Of a DNA stretch of 64,000 nt, positions 53,930-64,000 are shown in pieces. Both the position numbers and the translations under genes were made by a program. The notes beneath the pieces were generated by a model, which did not search any database, was not told the DNA's origin, and worked only from the letters and a program-made list of their open reading frames with translations. The stretch spans positions 65,001 to 129,000 of the forward strand of contig CASHSZ010000015.1 in the NCBI GenBank assembly GCA_949358305.1. Reading direction: 5' to 3'. The stretch comes from Strigamia acuminata. Its lineage: Eukaryota; Arthropoda; Chilopoda; Geophilomorpha; Linotaeniidae. Position 1 is the stretch's first letter. Every line of letters begins with the position of its first letter.

Positions 53930-56900
53930 AATGTACCGTATTGCCTCGAATAAACGCCGGGACGTTTATTAAACTTCTCGTGTGTGTTTAATTTTGATCC
54001 GCATTTAACTGTTTTTTTTTTCACCGAAAGTTACTTCATTTTTTATTAACATGGAAAAAGAATGAACCTTTACAAAATACTAATAATAACGTTATAATAA
54101 GCAGTTACAATTGAAATTAAAACAACATTTTTTTTTTAATTAGAAACCAAAGCAGAATCATCCCTAAATTCTGACACGGCGTTGTCAAACAAACAGTTGG
54201 CGCCAAAACGAGAAATTAGGCAACAAAACATTTTGAATGCTACAAAAACACATAAATAACCATAAAACAAATAAAAATAAATACAACAGCTAAACCAAAT
54301 TGTAATAAACAAGACAGCAAAGTGTGGGAGTGAGTGACAACGCCAAAAAAACGCCCGAAAACGCCCCAAGAACGCACCAAAACGCCCCAAGAACGCACCA
54401 AAACGCCAGATAACCGTGCAACTTGAGGCAAAAAACATGCGAACATAATTTTTTGCTTTGAGTGGCACGATTTTCAGGCTTTTTGGAGCATTTTGAAGCG
54501 TTTTGGGGCGTTTTAGAACGTTTTTGCTTATTTTTTAGCATTCTCATGCGAGCTCGCGCGTGCAGGCGAGAAAAAAACAAACTTATTTCTTCAAGAGTTA
54601 AAAAAAAAATAACCCTAACCGGGAAATTACTGTAAAAACAACGGCTTGCCTCGAATAAACGCCGGGGCGTTTACTAATTTTCAAGACTGGAAGTGAGGCG
54701 AGATGTTGTTTGCTTTATTTGTTAAAACAAATTAGGCGTCACTAATTCACCTGTATTAGGGTTTCGGTTCTGAGAAACCGGACGAGGAGTCACAATAACG
54801 GGACACGGGAAATTTCAAAACTTACCGGTTCCGTCAAAACGCCATTGAAACGTTACATTTTTATAGCGTGTCAATGATAAAAATGGTCATTTTGGATGAA
54901 AAACGGCCATTTTGGATGAAAAATGGCCATTTTTACTATAAAAAATGGCTGAAAATGGCCATTTTTACTATGACAAATGGCTGAAAATGGCCATTTTAAT
55001 AAAAAAAGGCCATTTTTACTTCGAAAATTGGCTAAAAATGGCCACTTGAGTGAGTGACAACGCCAAAAAACGCGTGCAAACGCCTGCGAACGCCCCAAAA
55101 CGCCCCAAAACGCCAGATGACAATGCAACTTGAGGCATAAAACTTGAAAACACAATTTTAAACGTCACAAAAGTTGAAACAAAGATGAAAAATTAATTTT
55201 TTGCCTCAAGTTGCGCGATTTTCAGGTCTTTTGGAGTGTTTTTGAGCATTTTTTGGCGTTCTCAGCGGCGTGTTTGCCTCAAATAAACGCCGGTTTAAAC
55301 AAAAAATGACGTCATTTTTGGTTTAAAATTGAAGTAAAACACAAAATATTTTAGTTTTTAAATGCAACTGGTCTAAATTTTGTCAAATGTTGTCATACTT
55401 CTTGAAAGTCATCATTTATTGATAAAAAATTTGAAAATTTACCTAATTGTAGCATGTATTTGTGGTTAGTTTTGATTTGAATTCAAACTGTAATTTTTTG
55501 CTTCGAGTTGCGCGATTTTCAGGCGTTTTGGGGCGTTTTTGAGCTTTTTTTGGCGTCCTCAGGCGAGCTCGCGCGTGCACGTCACAAGTAACCCTAATCA
55601 GGAAAGAACCTACAAAAACTATGGCTTGCCTCGCATAAACGCCGGGGCGTTTATTCATTTTCAAAAAGACAAATGAAATGGATAAATAAAGAAATTAGCG
55701 GGGAAATCCAACATGGCGCCCACTTCAAATCCGCTAGAGCGGCAAAACACGACATTTGAATTTCAACACAAGAATAAAATCAAGAATACACACTGTATTG
55801 AATAAAATAACATTAGGAAATGTAATTTCCTACAACAAAAGCACTATTTATTAAAAGAACACTTGAAAATAATCGTTTGCCGAACGGAATGAACTCGGTC
55901 AGCAGCGCACAAGTGCGTACCGACAACAAACGCTCGAAACGACAAAACGACCGTTCCGGGACAAAAATAAAGCAAACCAATCGACAGATCACCCCCAAAT
56001 TAGTCTAAATCAATTCTAAAACCTATCCATAACACAAGAATAAGGTCCAAACAAAAGGTTAGAAGTTTGAACACAACCGAACTAGATTAAGAAATATGAC
56101 GTCACGCGTCTTACGCAAGTGATCTGTAAATCGACGGATGCACTAAAAATCATCCAAAATCACACAAAATGAGCAAGAATTAAAGAAATAAGACACAGAG
56201 AAGTAATAAAACTTTAAATAGCAATGAATAAAGATAATATCAATATCATAGACACTAAAATTCATGAAAACACTGTAACTTTTAATAAATCACAAAAAAT
56301 GAAAGTTTAATATGTAAAAATATCTAAAAAGCTGAAATTCAAGAAAAGCAAAAATTAAAGACACTTTGTTAACTTTAATTAAGACAATAAATGACATAAA
56401 ATCCGGACACAACAATTATTCCATTTTGGATGAAAAACGGCCCTTTTGGATGAAAAACGGCCATTTTGGATGAAAAACGGCTAAAAATGACCATTTTTCT
56501 ATGAAAAATGGCTAAAAATGGCTAAAAATGGCCATTTGATTGAATGACAACGCCAAAAAACGCCCAAGAACGCCCGCAAATGCCTAAAAATGCCTAAAAA
56601 CGCCCCAAAACGCAAAATGACAATGCAACTTGAGGCAAAAAACATGAGAACACAATTGTAAACGTTACAAAAGTTGAAACAAAAATAAACAATTAATGTT
56701 TTGCCTCGAGTTGCACGATTTTCAGGCGTTTTGGAGTATTTTTTGGCGTTCTCAGGCGTACTCGCGCGTACACGTCACTGCCGAGTAAAAAAAACATACT
56801 TATTTCTTCAAGAGTTAAAAAGGAAGTAACCCTAATCAGGAAAAAAAATGCAAAAACAATGGCTTGCCTCGAACAAACGCCAGAAGTGAGGCGAGATGTT

Positions 56901-57320
56901 GTTTGCTTTATTTATTAAATCAAATTAGGCGTTGCTAATTCACCTGTATCTCTTAGTTCGACGTAAGAACACGCGCTTTTTTTAAAATGAAAGCCCAAGT
57001 TGGGTTTCATAAACGTACCGTATTGCCTTGAATAAAAGCCGGGGTGTTTATTAATTTTTAAGACCAGAAACGAGGCGAGATCACGACTCAAGATTAAGCG
57101 AGAAGAAATAAACGTGTTTCTTCTAAAGGAAGTAACCCTAATCAGGAAAAACTTACATAAACAATGGTTTGCCTTGAATAAACGCCGGGGCGTTTATAAA
57201 TTTTCAAGACGGGAGGCAAGGTGAGATGATGATGCGGTGCGACGCGAATAAAAGCCCAAGTTGGGTGTTGCCTCGAATAAACGCCGGGGCGTTTATTAAT
57301 TTTCAAAACCGGAAATGAGG
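53930..57320. repeat. Dispersed short cruciform family TTGCCTCGAATAAACGCC/GGGGCGTTTATTA
   Basis: Copies near 53938, 54649, 55626, 57020, 57168 and 57266, with weaker ones at 52922, 53124, 55268 and 56863. The core AATAAACGCC-GGGGCGTTTATT is a hairpin, and in longer copies TTGCCTC is matched by GAGGCGAGA about 45 bases on. Several copies follow a GTACCGTATT lead. Confidence 0.8.
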
Positions 57321-57785
57321 CGAGATCAAAACGCCATTGAAACGTTACATTTTAATAACGTTTCAACGATAAAAACGGCCATTTTTGATTAAAAAAACGA
57401 CTAAAAATGGCCATTTTACTATAAAAACGGTGAAAAAAAAACATTTTTACTCTGAAAAATGGCTAAAAATGGCCATTTTGACGAAAAACGGCCATTTTTA
57501 CTACGGAAAATGCTAAAATTGGCCACTTGAGTGAGTGACAACGCCAAAAAACGCCTGCGAACGCCTGCGAACACATAAAAACACTCCAAAACGCCAGATG
57601 ACAATGCAACTTGAGGCAAAAAACATGAGAACACAATTTTAAACGTCACAAAAGTTGAAATAAAGATGAAAAATTAATGTTTTGCCTCGAGTTGCGCGAT
57701 TTTCAGGCGTTTTTGAGCGTTTTTTAGCATTTTTTGGCGTTCTCAGGCGTGCTCGTGTGTACACGTCACTGCCGAAGAAAAAAAC
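54320..57785. repeat. Dispersed repeat with inverted ends, AACGCC...CAACTTGAGGCAAAAAACATG
   Basis: Four longer copies near 54320-54590, 55045-55270, 56540-56790 and 57530-57780. One half reads GACAACGCCAAAAAACGCC and CAACTTGAGGCAAAA; the other half reads the inverse (TTTTGCCTCGAGTTGCGCGA, GGCGTTTTGG). They alternate with ATGGCCATTTT palindromic stretches (54877-55047, 56424-56535, 57372-57520). Confidence 0.75.
55665..56420. other. AT-rich DNA, nothing recognised
   Basis: There is no convincing coding frame, RNA gene or clear repeat. It contains one CAACATGGCGCCCAC stretch at about 55711 that resembles the AAGATGGC motif of the LTRs. Confidence 0.5.
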
Positions 57786-59196
57786 AAACTTATTTCTTTT
57801 AGTTAAAATGTATTTCAAGCTTTAACAGGGGTTTAAACAGAAAATGACATCATTTTTAGTTTAAAATTGAAGTAAAACACAAAATATTTTAGTTTTTGAA
57901 TGCAACTGATCCACGTTATGTCAAATGTTTCCATTACTTCTTGAAAGCCAAAAAATTTGAAAATTTAGCTAATTTCAGCATGTATTTGTAGCTAGTTTTG
58001 ATTTGAATACACACTGTAATGTTTTGCCTCGAGTTGCGCGATTTTCAGGCGTTTTGGGACGTTTTGGAGCAAAAAAAACAAACTTAATTCTTCAAGAGTT
58101 AAAAAGGAAGTAATCCTAATCAGGAAAAGCCCACAAAAAACAATGCAAGATCACGCGGTACGACGCACGGACTCCCAGCGCACGGAATGCACGGACTTTC
58201 TGTGGACTTCCCGTGCACGGAAGACCGGCGCGGACATTTCCATTGGAGACCAGCGCAGAATTACCTACAGGCAATTCCGAATCAAAGGCTTCTTTATGGT
58301 TTATACATTACTTTGCAGTAGGTATGCCTGGCCTTGATTTGAAAGTGCAGTAAATTCTGCTGAATGCAGTGTTTTAAACTCGCAGCAATTGCGATGGTGC
58401 CAACTATTGGAAAATAAATTTAAAATGTAAAACCAAAGAATTTGTAAAAAAAATTTGTTTTAATCAATTGCAATAATGATATTCTACTTAATTGTTGGAT
58501 TATGAAACGTGAAACCAATCCCATGATTAGGAAATATAAATTTTATTAAATTCATCGTGTATCTCACATCTCACATTCACTGCCATTTACTTAGTGTCAT
58601 CCAAAAATCAGGTTTTATCAAATCCTGAGGTTATTCTAGTACGTCTTAACTGCCCGGCAGGTCGCGCAACCTGTGGAGCAACAATTGATGTAAATAGTGC
58701 AAGCAGCACGCACGGGAAAGTGCGCACTGATGGGTCCATGCCAGTGCAAGTACATTGGGTAATGTATTATTGCGAGCGCGCGTGTTTTCACACAATTACA
58801 ATGTGCTGATTAAACCAACAGCATTATAGAAGCATTATAGACTGATTATATTGTATAATTTTTATTTTAACAAAACCCTGAATTTCATTTCTAATCGGTT
58901 TTTTTTTTTATTGACGCGCACAGAAGCGTTGTAGCATGTTCACACAATGTGGAATTTGCAAATTTGAGAAAGCGGCTTTCCCAAGGTTGATAAAACGCGC
59001 GCGATCGTGCGGAATATACAAATAAGTGAAATCCGCAAAATCAGCCATGAGACTGCGAACAGGGGGTCAAGGTATAGGCCGCCGTAATGTTAAAAATAGG
59101 GTCCCTTTCGCACTCCGAGAAATCCGCATGCGCGCCATAAGGTTAAGCACTCCAGAAGCGTGTGTCGCACGCGTCGGCGCGCCGCTAAAAACATAT
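57785..59196. other. AT-rich DNA with no supported gene
   Basis: The start repeats parts of the cruciform families. From about 58140 the sequence looks unique within the window. Short open frames (for example 58143-58337) lack support. Confidence 0.5.
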
Positions 59197-62100
59197 CCTT
59201 TTCGCGGATTGGCTTCCGTGAAATCCGCATTTCGGGGGCGACTATTCTGGGGATTCCGGGTGGACCAAACTCTTCCGGAAAACGTCCGGGGTGGTGTTGG
59301 GAGTGTCAATAGACTGTTTTGTGTCAAGGTTGTCAATTTTCATGTGAGTATTGGAAGGTTCATTTCTGCACATTCTCATGTATTTTTTTTCACAGGAGCG
59401 ACAAGGAGCGATGAAGCGGGATCGAGCGAGAGTGGGTAAAATAAACTGGTTTACGTCTCCAATGCGCGTTCAAGATGGAATACGAACTCGGAATCGACTC
59501 CAACACGCGTTCGCGTGACATACGGACGCATTCACGACCCAGATCAAAAAATGATCTCGTATTCGACTCGTTTTCGAGTCGAATGCAAATTTTGCCCTTC
59601 TTTGACGCGAAATCGTATTCGACTCGTTTTCGAGTCGAATGCGAGTTTTGCCCTTCTTCAACGCGAAATCGTATTCGACTCGTTTTCGAGTCGAATGCGA
59701 ATTTTGCCCTTTCTCAACGCGAAATCGTATTCGACTCGTTTTCGAGTCGAATGCGAGTTTTGCCCTTCTTCAACGCGAAATCGTATTCGACTCGTTTTCG
59801 AGTCGAATGCGAATTTTGCCCTTCTTCGACGCGAAATCGTATTCGACTCGTTTTCGAGTCGAATGCGAAATCGTATTCGACTCGTTTTCGAGTCGAATGC
59901 GAGTTTTGCCCTTCTTCAACGCGAAATCGTATTCGACTCGTTTTCGAGTCGAATGCGAATTTTGCCCTTTCTCAACGCGAAATCGTATTCGACTCGTTTT
60001 CGAGTCGAATGCGAGTTTTGCCCTTCTTCAACGCGAAATCGTATTCGACTCGTTTTCGAGTCGAATGCGAATTTTGCCCTTCTTCAACGCGAAATCGTAT
60101 TCGACTCGTTTTCGAGTCGAATGCGAATTCGTATTCGACTCGTTTTCGAGTCGAATGCGAATTTTGCCCTTCTTCAACGCGAAATCGTATTCGATTCGCT
60201 TTCGAATCGTATACGAGATGGTCGATTTTTGTTTCCCGGACTTTGATTTGTATTCGAGTTGTTACGAGTTCGTATTTTGATCGTATTCGTATTCGAATCG
60301 AATTCGAATCGTATTCGAATCGAATACGAATCGAATTCGAGTCGTATTCGAGATGGTCGATGATTTCCACTCGCTCGTATACGCGTTGTATACGAGCTCG
60401 TATTTTGATCGTAATCGTAAACGAATCGTTTACAAGTCGTATACAAGTCGTATACGACGTGTATACACCTCGTATACGAACGAAGTTTGTGAAAACACAA
60501 TTTCCAAATAAGACGTATGTGACTACTATGTGTTTTCATGTCGTAGTAAGTGTCCGGTGGATTTTCCAAACTTCGTTCGTATACGAGGTGTATACACGTC
60601 GTATACGACTTGTATACGACTTGTAAACGATTCGTTTACGATTACGATCAAAATACGAGCTCGTATACAACGCGTATACGAGCGAGTGGAAATCATCGAC
60701 CATCTCGAATACGACTCGAATTCGATTCGTATTCGATTCGAATACGATTCGAATTCGATTCGAATACGAATACGATCAAAATACGAACTCGTAACAACTC
60801 GAATACGAGATAGTCGATGACCCGTTCCCGGACTTTGACTCGTACGACTCGTATTCGAGATGTATTCGAGATGTATTCGAATCGTATTCGAGTCGCATTC
60901 GAGATGGTCGATGATTTCCACTTGCTCGTATACGCGTTGTATACGAGCTCGTATTTTGATCGTAATCGTAAACGAATCGTTTACAAGTCGTATACAAGTT
61001 GTATACGACGTGTATACACCTCGTATACGAACGAAGTTTGGAAAATCCACCGGATACTTACTACGACATGAAAACACATAGTAGTCACATACGTCTTATT
61101 TGGAAATTGTGTTTTCACAAACTTCGTTCGTATACGAGGTGTATACACGTCGTATACAACTTGTATACGACTTGTAAACGATTCGTTTACGATTACGATC
61201 AAAATACGAGCTCGTATACAACGCGTATACGAGCGAGTGGAAATCATCGACCATCTCGAATACGACTCGAATTCGATTCGTATTCGATTCGAATACGATT
61301 CGAATTCGATTCGAATACGAATACGATCAAAATACGAACTCGTAACAACTCGAATACGAATCAAAGTCCGGGAAACAAAAATCGACCATCTCGTATACGA
61401 TTCGAAAGCGAATCGAATACGATTTCGCGTTGAAGAAGGGCAAAATTCGTACTCGACTCGAAAACGAGTCGAATACGATTTCGCGTTGAAGAAGGGCAAA
61501 ACTCGTATTCGATTCGAAAGCGAGTCGAATACGATTTCGCGTTGAAGAAGGGCAAAATTCGCATTCGACTCGAAAACGAGTCGAATACGATTTCGCGTTG
61601 AAGAAGGGCAAAACTCGTATTCGATTCGAAAGCGAATCGAATACAATTTTGCGTTGAAAAAGGACAAAAATCGTATTCGATTCGCTTTCGAATCGAATAC
61701 GAGTTTTGTCCTTTTTCAACGCTTGGGAAAAGGACTCGAATGCGCCTCCACGTTGCAATGCGCATTTGTGTAAACGATGATGGAATCCCCTGCTTAAATA
61801 CTGGCTATTGCGTCACGTAACAGCAACGTGCCACGTCACGTAATTGCAACGTGCCGCGCTATGCCACACAATGTGCCGCCGCGATAGGCCATTGAACCCG
61901 AATGTGTGTGATGCGAAACGCGCGAGTACGCGCGCGGAGAACGCGCGGTAATGCTAGCAACAGGAGCGCAACTGCCCAAGAAATTGCTCAACAATAAAAG
62001 GCACGTGGAAGCACGTGCCTGAAACAATAGGCACTTCAAATAAAGTTATTGTTAAAAAACGGGCTTGAAAACCAACAATTACACAATAATTAAGGGGCAA

Positions 62101-63250
62101 GAAATGAACTTTGCTGCAATGCAAAGTTCTCAAAATACAGAGAAATGAAAGTTACACTTGTATAAAGAATTGACAATGTTTGAAACCAATAAAAACTACA
62201 AAAACACACTTGTAAAAAACCCAAAACAATCCCAGAATGAATTATTTGACTCAAATTAACCCTAAAACGGTCTTGGAGGTCGTGCAGACGACAGAGTCGG
62301 ATCGGAAGGTTGCTAAAACCTGACGCCAAAACTAGCAATGGGACAGCTAGTTAGAAAACAGCTTTTTCATCAATCATGAACGCTGAAAACCTCACCCAGG
62401 GGTAGAAAATGATGGAGAGAACGTTTTCGCCATCTAAAACGGTCTAAAACGGGTCTAAAATGCCTAAACCGGCGCCTGGAACGTGGCGCAGTTGTTGGGT
62501 CAAATATTGTCAAAAATCAGTGGAAATTTGTCAAATACTGGCAAAAATCTGCTGAAATTTGTCAAAAATTGCCAAATTTTGGCGCAAGTTACGTGAGGTT
62601 TGCGCGCATCCAACTATGACGAAAAATCCACGCGTGTGCACGCGCGATTTACTGGCGCGTTGGAAGCGTTAAAATAAATTTTTCCAATGTCTAACACAAT
62701 TTGCACCGAATTATGGCAATTTTTGACAAATTTACATGGATTTTTGCCAGTATTTGACAAATTTCCACGGATTTTTGACAATATTTGACAAATTGCAGAC
62801 AAATTTCAGACAAATTTCAATTAATTTTAGAAATTTTATGAGAAATTTCAGCAAATGTTTGAGGATTGAGGAAATCTTCTGAAATTTGTCAAATATAGGC
62901 AAAAATCTTCTGAAATTTGTCAAATACAGGCAAAAATCTGCTGAAAATTGTCAAAAATTGCCCAAATTCCGTGCAAGTTTTGCAAGTTTTGCGCGCATCA
63001 AATCGTATGCGCGCCTATACTATTGCACGAGCGCATTGACGCGTGATGAACACCGATTACGTTTACGAAGTGAATTCGAGCTACAAAAGTATCGAGTCGC
63101 CATTCTATGATGGAAAAAAAAAATTAAGTGTAAACAAACAAAATAAAAACTTTAATATACAAGAAACGTACAATTCCACTCAACTTTGTTTCAAATTTTA
63201 TTTATTGGATCATTGAAAATAAACAGTAGTGTTGTGCACTGTACGCTTAA
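59197..63250. repeat. Foldback element copy P3 (head module, array, two loops, outer arm)
   Basis: 59197-60805 repeats 43058-44666 almost exactly. 61740-63250 repeats 50257-51774 almost exactly in the same orientation. Between them are two loops in opposite orientation (about 60489-60571 and 61038-61117). The copy thus joins a P1-type left half to a P2-type right half. It ends GTACGCTTAA, directly against the next head module. Confidence 0.85.
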
Positions 63251-64000
63251 CCTTTTCGCGGATTGGCTTCCGTGAAATCCGCATTTCGGGGGCGACTATT
63301 CTGGGGATTCCGGGTGGACCAAACTCTTCCGGAAAACGTCCGGGGTGGTGTTGGGAGTGTCAATAGACTGTTTTGTGTCAAGGTTGTCAATTTTCATGTG
63401 AGTATTGGAAGGTTCATTTCTGCACATTCTCATGTATTTTTTTTCACAGGAGCGACAAGGAGCGATGAAGCGGGATCGAGCGAGAGTGGGTAAAATAAAC
63501 TGGTTTACGTCTCCAATGCGCGTTCAAGATGGAATACGAACTCGGAATCGACTCCAACACGCGTTCGCGTGACATACGGACGCATTCACGACCCAGATCA
63601 AAAAATGATCTCGTATTCGACTCGTTTTCGAGTCGAATGCAAATTTTGCCCTTCTTTGACGCGAAATCGTATTCGACTCGTTTTCGAGTCGAATGCGAGT
63701 TTTGCCCTTCTTCAACGCGAAATCGTATTCGACTCGTTTTCGAGTCGAATGCGAATTTTGCCCTTTCTCAACGCGAAATCGTATTCGACTCGTTTTCGAG
63801 TCGAATGCGAGTTTTGCCCTTCTTCAACGCGAAATCGTATTCGACTCGTTTTCGAGTCGAATGCGAATTTTGCCCTTCTTCGACGCGAAATCGTATTCGA
63901 CTCGTTTTCGAGTCGAATGCGAAATCGTATTCGACTCGTTTTCGAGTCGAATGCGAGTTTTGCCCTTCTTCAACGCGAAATCGTATTCGACTCGTTTTCG
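63251..64000 (+). repeat. Foldback head module copy d and start of its hairpin array, cut by window end
   Basis: Same sequence as 43058-43807 and 59197-59946, following P3 with no spacer. Confidence 0.9.

Noticed and set aside
59026-59439. 137-codon ORF at the left end of P3
   Set aside because: It runs from unique DNA across the module border, a chance fusion. The right part is the repeated head module.

Overview
The window is a repeat-rich stretch of nuclear DNA from a eukaryote with spliceosomal introns, most likely an invertebrate animal. The evidence is Ty1/copia retrotransposons primed by initiator tRNA-Met, GT-AG introns with T-rich acceptors, a piggyBac-type transposase, tRNA-headed SINEs, a hAT MITE, and AAGATGGC (YY1-like) motifs in the LTRs. 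The species cannot be named from sequence alone, and no ordinary housekeeping gene was recognised.

Layout. 1-3.45 kb: the 3' part of a copia element (A) that has lost reverse transcriptase and RNase H. 3.5-25 kb: a GC-rich gene island broken by microsatellites. It holds a two-exon coiled-coil gene (+), a three-exon Ala-rich gene (-), two SINE copies, a coiled-coil gene with a hexanucleotide array (+), a six-exon piggyBac transposase with all three catalytic Asp (-), a tandem array of four SINE units, an intact copia element D (-) with apparently identical LTRs, and a nine-exon zinc-finger/PHD gene (-). 25.3-40.6 kb: copia element C, inserted into a GC-rich tandem repeat and itself carrying intact copia element B in its 5' leader (both +). 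40.6-43.06 kb: remains of an LTR element E (-) whose leader resembles B but which carries an unrelated 199-residue ORF. 43.06-52.04 kb: foldback-type palindromes, one with arms of about 2.17 kb and others whose arms are arrays of a 56-bp hairpin unit. 52.26-52.65 kb: a hAT MITE with a perfect 8-bp target duplication. 53-58 kb: AT-rich DNA full of short cruciform repeats. 59.2-64 kb: further near-identical copies of the foldback modules.

The mobile elements date one another. C (5-bp duplication GGGCC) landed in a pre-existing repeat, then B (AGAAG) landed between the C primer-binding site and its gag. D (AGAGA) is the youngest, judged by its LTRs. B, C and D all have uninterrupted gag-pol frames. 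The most unusual signals are five consecutive hairpins in the 5' leaders of C and D that keep pairing while their sequence changes, a two-hairpin module in the LTRs of A, B and E, the gene-swapped element E, and the foldback arrays with a conserved loop and a spliced-looking head module.
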